From: Phlebiopsis flavidoalba | Taxonomy: Eukaryota > Basidiomycota > Agaricomycetes > Polyporales > Phanerochaetaceae | DNA length: 64,000 nt | NCBI GenBank assembly: GCA_035772785.1 | Contig: JAOCPU010000024.1 | Location: 186,001-250,000 of the forward strand | Direction of reading: 5' to 3' | Program-made: the position numbers and the translations under genes | Notes under the pieces: generated by a model | Told to the model about the DNA's origin: nothing | Database searches by the model: none | The model's input: only the letters and a program-made list of their open reading frames with translations | In this document: one piece after another, positions 37,795-50,108 of the stretch | Numbering within the stretch: position 1 is the first letter of the stretch | Layout of the letters: each line of letters begins with the position of its first letter

Positions 37795-39103
37795 CTACTC
37801 GGAGTACAGCTCGTCGTCCGAGCTCTGCATCGTCTCGATGACGCGCCGCACGCGCTCGTAGACAGCAAACACACGATCGCACTGGCCCGGCGCGACGCGC
37901 CAGCACACGCGCGGCGTGATGCCCTTGTAGAACGACTTGACGCCCTCCTGCCGCCACATGTCCTGTGCGATGCCCGCGATTGCGCTGGGACCGCGGACGG
38001 ATACTTTGCCGGGCTCCGCCGGCGCTTTTTTGCAGACCTACGAGCGATCAGTGAGAGGGGAGACGGAGGGGAGGGAAGAGGGGGCGCACGTGGGTTTTGA
38101 TGGTGTCGATTGGGCGCGTTGGAGAAGGGGCCCATCGCGCCGGAGATGAGGCCGATGACCATGTGTTGGTACGACGGGCAGCTCGGTGAGCTCAGGCTGC
38201 CACTTGTTGCGCGGCTCCCTTCTTGAGCTCCTGGTACGCCGTGAAGTTTCGCGCCTGGGTCCTCATCAGCACCATCCACCCTCACGTCCACCCGCGGGGA
38301 AATGGGGACACCCGCACCTTGGTTCGTCGCCTGGCGCAGCGCGGTGAGGCTGACGCCCGGCGGTAGAGCGTCGCGAGCCCCTCTCTCGCGCGACATATCG
38401 TGTACACGGCGTGCCCCGCGTTGCGGTAGCGCGGCGTCTCGAGCGGTTCCGCGAGCGAGTGCTGCTGCGCCTGCAGCCGTTGGATCTTGACCACCTCCAT
38501 CGGCGTCACGTACCGCGACGGCCTCCGTCGATGCCCGCGGCCGAGCCCCGCTGCTCCCACATCAACACCCCCACCAATTACATGCAACAACAAGGGGGCG
38601 CACCGAGGAAGATGTTGCCGAATGCTCGTCCACGCCCGTCTCACTTCCGGGGTCCGCGAGCCAGCCCTTGTACGCCTCGAACGACGCGAAGGTCGCACCG
38701 CACACGCGTGCCATCTTGTGGCACGATGCCGGACAGCACCGCGCCGAGGCCCTTGTACAGCGCGAGCGGCGTCTCGCGCCGCGCAATCAGAGCAGGCCCC
38801 CGTCGCCACAAACCTTCGCGCGGGTTTCGTCTGTCCGCCCCGTCAGCGAAAGGATGTTGCGGGTCCTGAGAGTGGGATGGACGCACCCCTGTGCGCTATG
38901 GGGCCTGACCGCGAGAGGGCTGCATCCGGACTGGTTTGATGGTGTCGAGCGGTTGGCAGCAGAGCTAGGGGCCGATGTGAGTGGGTGTTTTGGCGAGGAG
39001 AGCGCGGCACGTACGGCCTCGCAGGCCCCGGCGATGCCGCCTGCGTGTGAGCTGGGTCGCGAGAGCCGACGGGCTTCTTGTTTGTTATTGCCTGCGCTGA
39101 CAT
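37795..39103 (-). CDS. SFC1: Mitochondrial succinate/fumarate carrier
   Basis: Minus-strand member of the mitochondrial carrier family (inner membrane, six helices in three repeats). The Sfc1/Acr1 type exchanges cytosolic succinate for matrix fumarate, linking the glyoxylate shunt to the TCA cycle on acetate or fatty acids. It starts MSAQAITNKKPVGSR at 39,103. After GGIAGACEAV and an intron comes repeat signature 1, CQPLDTIKVRMQ (slip). Then come GLGAVLSGIVP and RFASFEAYKGWLADP, followed by the second carrier signature TPMEVVKIRLQAQQHSLAEP (about 38,440-38,500, slip). TPRYRNAGHAVYTIC and GVSLTALRQATNQG follow. Repeat 3 is SYQHMVIGLISGAMGPFSNA plus IDTIKTRLQ, and the end is VIETMQSSDDELYSE with TAG at 37,795. 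All three PX[DE]XX[KR] signatures are identifiable. Confidence 0.9.
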
Positions 39104-41000
39104 CGTCTAGATGGTGTGTGTGTAGTAATGCGTCTAGTAATTGCAAGAGGGGTATAAATGCCGGCAGGTATGATATGGCTTCTGTGCTAGTGTGAGAGCA
39201 CAGCGGGGTCGGGCCGAGAGAGGATAACACGCCCCCTGGCATGCTTCCCGCCTTTTGCGAGCGGTCTTTAGCACGGATGTGCTCCACCTGCTTGACTTTA
39301 GCATGTGAATCTGTCACGCGGCCACCGTGCCCCCGCACGCCAGCCCAGAGCCTTCGGCCAGGGTGCGCCGCACGCCCGCGTATCCGAATGGCTCCGCGGG
39401 CCAGCCCCCGGCGCGTAACCTCTCCGCTCTGCCGGCCCGATGTCTCGAGCCTTCCTGCGCGCAGGCCAGGCCTGCACATTGGGCGCCACGGTGCTGTGCA
39501 CTGTTTATATACCTCGCGTTGCTAGTAGTACGGAAATACCAGCGAGGAGAAGCCACCAAACCGCGGATTTACAGCGCTTGTGAGAGAGCGTGAGGTGGAG
39601 GATGCGGGGAAACAAGCTTTCTCGCGCGCAAAGCGCCCTATTGTCCTCCGTGCCTCGCGCGCTCGCCGTCGCACCTCGTCCACCCACCCCCCGGCTTTGC
39701 AAATCTCGCTCTTCCTTGCTTCGCAGGTACCGCGTACTCGTCGCTGTACATATACGGGCCTGCGCAGCAGTCGCTTATGACACGCCTCACCAGACGCGCA
39801 CCAGAGCAGCGAGCCCATCGAACAGAACCGCCAGCATCCCCGATTCGCCGTCCGTGACGAGTCCCCACCACCCCACCCAACCCACACGGCCCTCACTTGC
39901 GACGCGAGAAGTGGTGTCACGCAGCCCCCCGTGCCCCCGCCTTTCCCGGTGCCAAGGCGGAGCACTCCGCCCTCGCCCAGCCGCCCACCCCACCCATGAT
40001 GTCCATATTCAACTTCAGAGTCCTATAGCGGTGATGAATTTGAATGGGGAAATCACATGCGGGTCATTGACGGAGGAGCGCCACCGGGGTGACTCGTGCG
40101 CGCCGTGCTTGCGCTTCGACGGCCACCGTCTCGTTGAATGTTGACTGTCAATGCCTTTGCATTGTCTTCTTTCGGTTGTTCGGTGCTATTACCGTGTGTT
40201 GCACCTTGATTTTTGGTTTCTGTGCAGTCTGAATCAGTCTTCCAGTCTTTTCTACGCCGCGGGTTATCGCTGACCTGAGGTTTTCTAGATAGGTCGCTAT
40301 TTCAACAAGCTCTCTGACGTAAAGGACCATGGCAAGTGCCTCCTGTGTAAACATGCACTCTGGGGCTTTTCGTCCTGGTACTTCCTCTTCGCGGCACGAA
40401 ACACTGCCTTGTGGAGACACCCCAAAAGATCGGTCGACATAGTACTTTCGTTACGCTCATTTTTTTCGCCTACATCGAGTTCTCGCCTTCTTCCCTTTCA
40501 ATAGGCCCATACCACCACCTCAGTCGCTCCGCGTTTTCCCCGGAGTAGGAAGAGCTGCGAATGACATATTGCTTGAGTCATCGTAATACAGTGCCGTGAA
40601 CGTTCGGGATACAAGTGATGATACATCAAACCCTGAACTCATGTCATTTGTACCCGAAAAGGTATTACTTTCCTCCCCGATGAGTGGTTAATAACTGCAA
40701 TTCATCAAATCTGTTTTTGACAGAAGTTCGTAGGTCGTGCTATAGTATGCATCGGCATGGTACCGGATTTCCGGGCGTGATGCATCAGAAAGTGCATCAT
40801 GACGTGGCGTTCATTCGTTTCCCTCGAAAGTCAGTAAATATCCTCTTCATGCTGCTCCAACTAGGGCGGCGCCCTGTCTAGGTTCCGGCAGGTCCGATAC
40901 AAATCGCAACGCCATAATAATTCGACAAAAGCCGCGATGAAGACAGCCGGCGTGGCCCTCCCTTCCATCCCTTGCCGGGTCTCGCAGAACCAGGTCGTTT
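39104..41000. other. Gene-poor stretch upstream of the carrier
   Basis: The left part (39.1-40.0 kb) is GC-rich with long overlapping frames on both strands and no recognisable protein. A possible small minus-strand product starts MSTDLLGCLHKAVFRAAKR at 40,440 and changes frame to YVRELVEIATYLENLRSAIT, stopping at 40,148. It is coding-like in composition but unidentified. From 40,450 to 41,000 I see nothing. Confidence 0.3.
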
Positions 41001-42618
41001 ATTCAAGGACGCGGTTTTTGCCCAGACATTCGACGTCCCTGGGGTTCTACCAGAAGTTGAGTACTCACTCGCCATAGGGTGGAATCGTTGCTGATCCTAC
41101 CTATCCGAGAAGCGTATGAGCTATACTACGTCGGCATCTCGCTCTGCGGTGAGTAGCCTTCACAAGCTTCGGTCGCGATCTATCCACCCATGTGCCAGCT
41201 ACAGTCTCTCGTGGTTGTACGAGTACTGCACTCACCTTCAAATACGAAGTCGCTTTATCGGCTGGCGGTCGCAGAGTCACTGTGACCTCGCTGCTTTTCT
41301 CCTCAATCGCTTCGTGAATGCTGTGCACGAGCGCCCCAATAGCGATCCTTCTATTACCTCCCCCCTAGTCAAACATTAAGGGTAAGCGCGGGATTGCTCA
41401 GTCATCAGATTGGGGAGGCTACGAGGTTTTACAGGAGTACGTCCATCCAACTCTGAGCAAGAGAAAAAGATTGATTGGAATACTCGTCAGGTGCAAAAAC
41501 CTTGTCAATTCTCTCGCTCAGAGCTTCACGCTCCTCGGTATTCTGGAGCCAGCATGTAAGTTTCACACCACTTTCCTCACCGGTTTGTGACTCATCGTGT
41601 GCAGTGTTCACGGCTGGTACGAGTATCGGTCTTATGGCGCCACTGGCACACAGCCGCGCAGCTGTTTCTCACGGTGCTGGCGCTTGACTATTATTGTGCC
41701 CGTCGTCACGAACCTCGTGAGTCCACAGACCTTTGAACGACATGGCACAGCTGAAGTTCAGGCTTAGTATGGCGATCTGCATTTGGCTTTCACCAACATC
41801 ATCCAGCCGCCCGTATGTCCAGTATATGCGACGGAAAGTTTCGGCTCGCGGCCGGGACCGATACCATGTACGTTGCTGCTCCACCTGAGGCATAGGTCAA
41901 GCCTTTTGCTGATGATCGTGACTAGACGTAGGTTTCTTGTGAGTACCCGTGCTTTTGCATCATGTAGTGCTGACGATAGAGAAGTGATTTACACGAACCC
42001 GCGTCTCAGCCATAGCTGGAGATATCTTGGTGATTGGCTTTACGTGGGCGAGGACTTGGCGACATGTCCATGATGCTAGGGGCACAGGGATGAGGGTTCC
42101 ACTATCATTCTGTGTCTTGCGTGATGGTGAAATCCAACACATCCGCGCTCGGAGTTATGCTAATTAGTCGAAATTAGGCACCGTTTATTTTGTGTAGGTA
42201 GTGCTGATGATTCGCTCGATGGCAAATTCTGAAGGCCCTAGTAGGGCTCTTCTAGCACTCAACATGCTTCAGACATTGGCAGATCTCGGATATGTGAGCC
42301 TTTCTTCGGTGTAAATTATGTGTACTGCACTAACAAACACTCAGCTTCCCGCATTTAATCTGGTTTACTTTCCAGTCACGATGGTGCGTGGCAGATATCT
42401 GCCGACACCCCCGCTAATTGAGCTCTCTCGCTCTTCACCAGCCGTCAATCCTCATCGGACGGTTCATGATCAACCTCAAAGAAACATCCCACGACAACGT
42501 CCACTCTCTGGACGACGAAACCTTCACGACCACCACGTCAAGCAGCAGCACCCCAGACAGAGTAGGCAACATCGGGGCGCCGCTGCGATTCATCGGCGAC
42601 GACAGCCTCGAGCAATGA
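41000..42618 (+). CDS. DUF6533-like 7TM protein, copy 1
   Basis: Plus-strand, multi-exon gene of a basidiomycete membrane-protein family (DUF6533, receptor-like topology, function unknown). Visible blocks: YEYCTHL followed by a GGRRVTVTSLLF-type loop and NRFVNAV (about 41,210-41,325), the signature helix 1-2 region. IAGDILVIGFTWARTWRHVH at 42,014-42,073 continues with DARGTGMRVPLSFCVLRDG, read without any slip to about 42,128. SILIGRFMINLKE (about 42,446-42,485) starts the cytoplasmic tail. The tail is Thr/Ser-rich (SLDDETFTTTTSSSSTP) and stops at 42,618. The N-terminal exon (REAYELYYVGISLC near 41,110) is less certain, so the start is approximate. Copies 2 and 3 lie at 46-48 and 51.4-53 kb. 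Confidence 0.68.
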
Positions 42619-44560
42619 ATCGGCGATGCGCGGGGCGCGACGTGGGCCCTGTCGGCTTGTTATCTTGGACAAGAGATTGGGAACGTCAGATGGCGCTGCG
42701 TTGTATGTGGGCACCAGCCTCGGCGCAGTCTGGACGGACGTCTTGCGCTCCGCGAACATGTGTGGACCCGTGATTTGGGCTAAAGTTGCCCGCGCGTTTC
42801 CCAGCTAATGAGAAGCAGGCAGCGCGTGGGCTTCCAGTGGGACTTCCTTCTGTTTTCCATGACGAGATGTGGACCCTGCTGTTACGTGACTACGTTTACC
42901 TGGGAATTGAGCGTGAGCACTGTATCTTTTGTTAATCTTGGTATCGTGGCTATTGGGAGGGTTCTCAATACCGTCACAGTCAGACGTAATACTAGGTGTG
43001 TGCCTTCTACTTGCGGTCAGTGTGTGATTGCGCTGACAATCTTGGTTAGTGAATTTATGCTTAATCGCAAAATAAAATCCCTTCGTGTGAGCACTTGATT
43101 CCTCCGTGTGAATATTGGCTTCCTAGGCGTCCGTAAGTCGCCTTGATATACCTGTAGGGCACGGCCGCAGAGTATGTCGACAAAATAAGATCAGTCGGTC
43201 AGTTTCAATCCGATACATTCCACATCAGTATCTCACTGGGAGCCCACAGAATATAACGTTAGATATATACAGTTCTTGAATAATGACTTGGACGCAGTGT
43301 ATCCCTGAGCATTGTACAGATTTTCCCGTAGGATCCGCTCTGATATTCGCACTGGTTTTGGTGAGCAAATTGCGAACACTCCTAGTACACCATCTGACAA
43401 AATTGTCACCGCCTGTCTTTCAGCCATAATGTCGGACCATGGCTCTCACGAAGGCAAGCATACCACTTACCATGGTGAGAGACATGGTCGATCCCTGGAT
43501 AGGTTCAGGTCAAAGAGGAAGGACTGTCCTGGGGTGAGCGGACCGATGCCGCGAGTGAAGCCGAGTACAAAATCTTCTTCACGGATTGCATCCGCCTGCT
43601 GACTCAATGCTCTGTCTAGGCATGCCTCAAAGGGATATCCTCATGTGTGTTGGTAGCACGTTGGAGCTCTTCCAGTTTCATACGTGTGGGTTGAGATGAG
43701 CACAAGGCGGTCGTGCACGTGTTTGCTTCTCGCGCCGTCTGAGGCGAGTTGCTTCAAGGTGCGAGATGCTTACGTCTGGATCCTTTCAACACAATACAAC
43801 TTTGCTCATGCTGCGAACGTTAGGCTCGGCCCAGTCATAAATGCCAATGACTCTCGTTGGTACCATTTTTTTCAACTTGCTTCCAAACGACCGATACTAA
43901 GCCCTTCTACAAGAAGTCTTTTGTGCTTCTTATCATACCGAGCAAACCGGGATCAGGATGTGCTTCTGTGGGCAAGATGCAAAGACGGAAGCATGGGACC
44001 TATTCCACGGGATGGTGACGGATTTGTTTTACGTGCAGTCTCATTGGCTTACGCGTCGCGCATAGATTGTACAACATCAAAGTCTAACCATATTGTTGTC
44101 TGCGGTCAAGTTCAGAACTCCACTATCTATCATTTACTACAGCTTTCACGGATAGTGAGTGCTCCTCTTTCCATGGTCGCCCTGCGGTTCGCTAACGGGA
44201 TACGTATTTCCTCATATCAGTATCATTTTTTGTGCCGTCCACCTGCCGCACGTGCTCCTGTGCACCGCACCTCCATGTACTATGTGCCGCCCAGCACATC
44301 CTCTTGCGCCACTGAGGCGTTTGCCTCCCCCGAGTAGGACGAGCTTATCTGAAGGCGATCGCGGTGCGGCACTGCCCTTCAACGGTCTGCATGTGGGTAC
44401 GACTGAGCAGGTAGGCACCCTACCGTAAGTCACTGAGAAGGTTAACGCTCACTCCTTCTAGGCTGCTACTTGCCCACGATGTATAGAGTAGTATCAAAGC
44501 TTAATGATCAGGTGGGCAAGGCTGTACCCCTGGCGCAAGCACTCTGCAATATCTGGGGGG
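42619..44560. other. Unassigned region
   Basis: Several moderate frames exist: 42,808-43,098, 43,312-43,602 and 43,684-44,337, all plus. The last (217 residues) contains WARCKDGSMGPIPRDGDGF and has a coding-like composition, but I recognise no family and adjacent frames compete. It may be a broken gene. Confidence 0.3.
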
Positions 44561-44562
44561 CC

Positions 44563-44580
44563 GACCAATCGTATAAAGGC
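44563..44580 (+). promoter_or_regulatory. CCAAT/TATA core promoter
   Basis: GACCAATCGTATAAAGGC carries a CCAAT element immediately followed by a TATA box (GTATAAAG). The ATG of the small peptide gene lies about 85 bp downstream after a CT/CA-rich leader (repeated CACTCACT), as in strongly expressed fungal genes. Confidence 0.7.
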
Positions 44581-44660
44581 CATTACAGACAGGGGGTATT
44601 TTCTCCAGCAGACTCCTGCATTTACACACTCACTCGCTCTTCACTCACTCTCAACTCACA

Positions 44661-44809
44661 ATGGTTAGTCATCGGGCGAGTACGATGTACATGACATGCT
44701 CATCGCCTCTGTGTAGCCGTCCAACCCCCCGTCCGACGTCAAGTGCACCGTCGCTGCGCAGCCTTCTGCCTGCACCTACCCCAACTGCGGCTGCGAGGAG
44801 AAGAAGTAA
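44661..44809 (+). CDS. 31-residue four-cysteine peptide, metallothionein-like candidate
   Basis: The ATG at 44,661 is followed at once by a 53-bp intron (GTTAGT at 44,664 to TGTAG at 44,716). Exon 2 then reads PSNPPSDVKCTVAAQ and PSACTYPNCGCEEKK, with TAA at 44,809. The product has 31 residues with Cys at positions 11, 20, 25 and 27, the last two as CGC. The charged tail, small size, lack of a signal peptide and strong-looking promoter suggest a cytosolic metal-binding peptide, although typical fungal metallothioneins have more cysteines. A secreted peptide or a chance frame is less likely given the promoter, leader and consensus splice sites. The gene is too short for ordinary gene finders. 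I do not recognise an exact family. Confidence 0.55.
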
Positions 44810-46012
44810 TCCTCGTCCGGTGAGGCATCAACAATAGCGGTACGTGCCAGCCACCTCACGGAATTGCGAGCCGTCTCTAAATATTCTTTAAGGCCGCTCG
44901 TCACCCTAGCTTGGGTCAGTCAATATTGGCTATGTCCATCACCCTCTGTTAGTCGGATGAATGTGCAGTGGTTTGCTCGTGACTTTGAAACGCTCTGTAT
45001 ACTCGTGACCTACTATAAACAAACATCGTGCTCGAAATATGTGGGTGCTCAGTTTGAAAATCGGGTCCAAAAGAAAATGACAAAACTGTCTGCCACTTAC
45101 CATCCCCGCTTGGTACTATGACTCTTCAAACTCTTCAATAATTGGTTGAGACCATATTTGCTGAGCATAACTTACCTTTATACACTACCGCAACCTGAGT
45201 TGCACATCGGGGCAGCTCGTGCTATCTAACGACGAGGGATCTTCTTCCAATGAAGGCTGTTGCTGAGGCCCGAGGCCGGACCTTTCCTGGCCAGCGTAGC
45301 ACTGTCGAACTATGATCGGACATAGAGTCAAAATCAGCGCTCTAGAAAATGACTGCCATTGCGAGCGCTGTTTCGTGATGTTTCTGGGCATAGAAATCCG
45401 CGACCTCAAGAGTGCATGAAGCTCGGAAGGTTTCGCGAATGACCGACCCGAGTATCATGAAATCTTTTACAACACTTACTAGGGTTCCGCATGCACTGCA
45501 TTGAGAATGTTCTGTGACTCCAATGCTCCAGAGTCCAGCCTCGACTCAGTGCCAATTCTTAACCGTATGCTGTCACTCTCGAAGCGATACTTGATCATGT
45601 TTGCATGACCGTTAGCAGGGCTCACAGACTCAGTTTCGGTTGGTTAAACCAGATGTAGCTATAGCTGCATTAAACCCGACATGGCCACACACAATGAGAT
45701 CAGACTCAGACCAGTAACTATCCCCAGTCTCACTACTGGAAACAAACTGGAAACGTCAACTCAATGCTAGAGGGTCTTGCCTAAGACCAAATTCGATGAA
45801 TGACGAGACCAAATAGTCGTGGTTACTAACTATCAATGCTGTGGAGTAATAGATGCATTACCATTCTCCGCTATCATTCGACGATGCCCAGCCAAGCTTC
45901 TCTATTAGGAGCACATAGGCCATGCTTTCCATCGTTGGCGCACCATAAACTGGTATATATACCGCAGAAGTCAGCCGCCTAAAATGTCATTAGTGCTCTC
46001 TCATACTGCAAG
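44810..46012. other. Intergenic, nothing recognised
   Basis: About 1.2 kb with short frames only (44,864-45,121 plus, 45,185-45,409 minus) and no recognisable protein, RNA or repeat. The 3' UTR of the cysteine peptide gene and the promoter of the next DUF6533-like gene should be at its ends. Confidence 0.35.
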
Positions 46013-47799
46013 ATGTCTCAAATTCCTTCTCCTATGACATTAGAGAGCTTCGCTTCTATGTCGTGAGTTACACATTGCTCTGGGAAGGCGCCAGGCTCCG
46101 AGTCACTGTGCTCACCTGCGCGCATAGAATGCGCTCCTACTATACGGGCTTGTCGTCATGGGGTGAGTCTTCTGCAACATCTGACATCGGTTGATATTTC
46201 AACTCAGTAATATGGCACACAGCTCTTGTTCTTTGGGAATACTGCATAACGTTTGAGTATGAGGCTACAATAGGCTGGAGCAAGACGATGTCAACAAGAT
46301 CTTGGATATTTGTCTTGAACCGTTGGATAGTGCTTCTGGGGAATACCCTTTATATTACAATAAGTCTACTGATCCCAAATATCCGCGTACGATTTTTCAT
46401 TCTAGACAAAATGAAAGTCCACGAATAACCGTATTTTATACAGACGTATGTTTCAATCTAGCCACGTGAGTACGGTATGATGACTGTGCACATGATTGTT
46501 TGAATTATAGCTGCGATGGGCTGAACGCTCTTATTGTTACGCTTGTATTTTTCGGATTTCTTGAAGCTGCAGGTGACTTCTTGACACCCATTTCACGGCG
46601 TCTTGAAGCTCATGCATGCTTATGTTGCAGCAATTTCTGCATTAAGAATATACGTCATTTGGAACCGCAGCCGTCCCCTTCTTATCGTGGTCTTTGTCTT
46701 GGGATGTACTCCGCTCGTCGCGAACTTGGTGAGTACACCTCATTTTTGTTCCTCGTTCTGAGTTATCCAAACCTCTCACCAGTTCACACGGTTGCGAGGA
46801 CGTATCACACGGTAGTCAAAGTTTCTGAGCATTCAGATCACGTGTATTGTACAGACGGCCCTATTTGGAGTATCATCGACGCTAGAATCCATGTAAGCAT
46901 CAAGTTACCGCGAGTTCCTCCAAAGCTTACACATGAGCATCTCGACATAGATGTATGCTGATCAATCTACTTCCTCATGCTTCAAAACTGAAACAAAATA
47001 GTGACCTATATTACTCGAATTCCGACAATGAGATTGCGGATTTGATTGTGCTGTGTTTAGTTTGGACTAAGACATGGGGTCAAGTACGCGAGACGCGACG
47101 GCTAGGCATTCGTGCGCCTCCGGTTTTATGTCTACTACAAGATGATGAGGCGGAACAAATTATTCTCGGCGTCTCTCCATCTAAAACTATGAAGGAACGC
47201 TGTATTTCCTGTCCCAGTGCTAGCTTGGGGGCATTGATTTAAACAGTATCTAAGCTATGCTAATATTGAATCAGTACTCTTCTCATTTTGAACTTACTGT
47301 AGATATTCAGTGACCTGGGATTTGTAAGTTATCTTTTCATTTCTCAGAATATCAAGTTTTGACATACAACTTACAAACAAAAGCTATCAGGCATTCCATG
47401 GCAGAATTATCTGCAAGCATTTGTAAGCCTCATGTCAATAACAGGAGCAGCGATGCAAATTGACAATGTCTCAGCCTTCGATCCTCATAAATCGCTTGGT
47501 CATCAATGTACACGAAACGGGTCTCAGTTACCGATGACACACGGCTTACAGATAACATTGGTTCGATATCATTTGCCCGCGACATTCATGTAGCCCAAAG
47601 CCTTCGGAGCGCTGGTAGGCCTTCGGAGATCGGTACTGGTGCTCTTAATGTGATCGAAGATCAACGTATTGAGGATGAGCACCACGGTACACACTGGTTC
47701 GTAATTCGCTCGATTGTTCGTTTGATAAAGGGATCACCTAAATTTGACAAAGATTTCCTCGAATCCTCTTCGCGAGTGCATTGTGTCGTTGAACCCTAG
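46013..47799 (+). CDS. DUF6533-like 7TM protein, copy 2
   Basis: Plus-strand, about six exons. It starts MSQIPSPMTLESFASMS at 46,013, then a 65-bp intron, LLLYGLVVM, a second intron (GTGAGT...CAG near 46,153-46,207) and HTALVLWEYCITFEYEATIG. WSKTMSTRSWIFVLNRW follows (46,219-46,325), the DUF6533 signature. At 46,632-46,732 I read ISALRIYVIWNRSRPLLIVV and FVLGCTPLVANL before a GTGAGT donor. At 47,030-47,130 ADLIVLCLVWTKTWGQVRET and RRLGIRAPPVLCLL form the next helix and loop. ILINRLVINVHETG (about 47,483-47,520) leads into a polar tail with HVAQSLRSAGRPSEIGTG. The family is a receptor-like integral membrane protein of unknown ligand, expanded in mushrooms. The end is approximate; an earlier stop near 47,712 in another frame is possible. 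It is paralogous to the gene at 51.4-53 kb within a segmental duplication. Confidence 0.74.
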
Positions 47800-48930
47800 C
47801 ACATATTCAGAAGGGGGGAGGCTTATGATCAAACGTCGCATATAGGCATGGCGGATTTGTGTTGACGAGTATAGTTGTTTGTACAAATCGAGAGCTTGTT
47901 CTCTTTCGAATTGAACGGTGGTGCACTTCAACCGAGTCATCGGTTGAAAACACTTTTACGGTCCAGCGTCAAGGTCACATGTGCGTAAATACGTCAATCT
48001 TTGCCACGCCAAACACTCTGCGAAATTCCCTGAGTTATAGTCGCAATCAGCATTTCGACGACCAATATTGCCCAAAAGAGATCGACATCGTACGATTCGT
48101 ACCTTAGCCTATACCACAAAACCCGCCTCCTCACCAAGGCACACCGCACCGAGCTCGCCGACCCACCGACTCGATCCATGACCTCATCCAATAAAACTCA
48201 GCACACACTACTGTAGTCTAAAGTCCATCTCCTCAGATAGAGCAGATAAAATACACATGCACGCCAGCTAAACCACCCCGTATAAACCACGATAGACTAT
48301 CGCAATACCCCCGCCACTAACCTCAGTCGTGCACAATGAGCTCGCAGCCGGCGGCACACCCGAAGCCCCTCCCTCGGTCTCCCTCGGTGCCTCGACGCCC
48401 TCGCCCCACCCCACCGACGAGACTCTATGAGACTCCACCGACGAGCCGCCGCCGCCGCCGAGTGCGACACCCCGCACGCCCAGCGTTCGCGCGACACAAC
48501 AATTGGTCCTTCCCCCTTCCGGGGTATCCGCTCGCCCGCCCCCACATCGCGCGGCACCGCACACACCCAACCACTCCGGACGCTAAGTACACCCACCACC
48601 CGCAACACCCCAAGTGGTTGGACACACGTTTGGTCAAGGTACGAGACCACCCTGAACCAGCCTGAACCGCCGTGTCCTAGCCAAGACGAGGGTCCATGAG
48701 GGTCTCTGCGTCCACGGGTGCGCCGGACGCACGCGCGCGCGCCGATCGAGTCTCGAACGCTGAGCGTATGTACCCCAGAATATGTGTTCTATCGAAAAGC
48801 TGCGGGGAAATGAACAGGGACATGGCGTGCGTAGGGGGTAAAACTCGTGTGTGTGGGCTGAGCGGGCCGCGGCGGTGTCGTGTAGTGTTATGTGGGGGAC
48901 GGAAGATCGCTGTGAACTGTGTGATGTGTC
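46200..48930. repeat. Segmental duplication, unit 1
   Basis: Direct-repeat partner of 51,540-54,290. Matching landmarks keep a nearly constant offset: 46,219 and 51,551 (5,332), 48,170 and 53,508 (5,338), 48,738 and 54,079 (about 5,340). It contains a DUF6533-like gene plus a GC/C-rich tail (48.1-48.9 kb). Confidence 0.8.
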
Positions 48931-50108
48931 AAGGAAAAGCACCATCCCTGCAAAACGACTCGTGTTGAACGCGAAGACATGGTAGGCTGACTCACTTGCT
49001 CGTTATATAATAGAAAGCCGAGCGGGCTGGAAAGATCTCACCCCGCAGCATATGCAGCCCGAGCACAGAAACTCGAGACCATGGTTGAGCAAACAGTGGT
49101 TAATTTTTGTAGTGACCCCGGACCATGGACGCGGCACGAGACGGATTGTCAGCCGAATGCAGAACTAGGAGTCGTGCCCATGAAGGTTCGTGGAGAGAAA
49201 TTCCAAGTCGAGGCGCGCGCAGGAGGCGCCACGGCGCTTCTTTCTCAGGTGAACGCCGCCGTGCTGTGGTGAATGGTCTTGACTCTCTTCGCCATCGTAA
49301 AGAGTGTCACAAGCTCTCAGGGATTTGCGGGAGGCAGACGGGATGTTATCGCGGCAGGGTGAACTACATAGCGAGCCGTTTATATATTTGCAGGTGATGT
49401 CCAACAGCGCTCCAATGTCGGGCTGATTTTTGTCGTGTTCCAACTTCTGGCTGATTCTAGGCCGATTCTTAATCATGTTCAACTCAATGGTAGGTCAAAT
49501 CTGGGTCCAATTAATTCAGTAAACTCGAATGGCTCCCCAAGAGGGTGCAGTGTGCGGGATACATGGTAAAGATATACTGCTACCAGGTTGTCTTTGTGTT
49601 CCTAAGTCCGAAACTTGGAGGTCATCGGATGAGCTATTGAAAATCATGAGGCTGGCGAACCGGCACCTGTCACTTTATAACCTACTTCATTGTAATGCGG
49701 GTTTGGTAATACAGGAGATCCCGGCTCTTATTCAATACACTCATAATCAATTCCTAGAGTGAACGCCGTGGGCCCTTGATCGATTGAGGCACCATAAGTA
49801 ATATGAAAAGGGCGAACATCACGAACCATGATTGGAGAGCAGTGTGACAGTAAGTGGAATCAGCATTTTTCACCATCATACGATAGCGCAAAGCCATATC
49901 AATCACTCATCGAATATGCTGCGTGACAGGTATCACCGAGATCCAGTGTTCATTCCCAGTGCCATAGACTACTTATGACCTATACCGCAGGTCATTTGTG
50001 TCGTCTTCCCCGCCAGCACACACTGTTCAAGAAGATGTTACAGACCATTTCTCCTACTAGTGCAGCGGCGGAGAGTCTTGCATCGACGCTGTAAGCTATT
50101 AAACACCC
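47800..50108. other. Non-coding or unassigned region
   Basis: 48.3-48.95 kb is a C-rich, Pro/Arg-codon-biased stretch with long frames on both strands that are probably compositional. It is part of the segmental duplication. From 48.95 to 50.1 kb I see only short frames. A short motif (GCTGATT...TTGTCGTGTTC / GCCGATTCTTAATCATGTTC) is imperfectly repeated at about 49,417-49,480. Confidence 0.35.
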
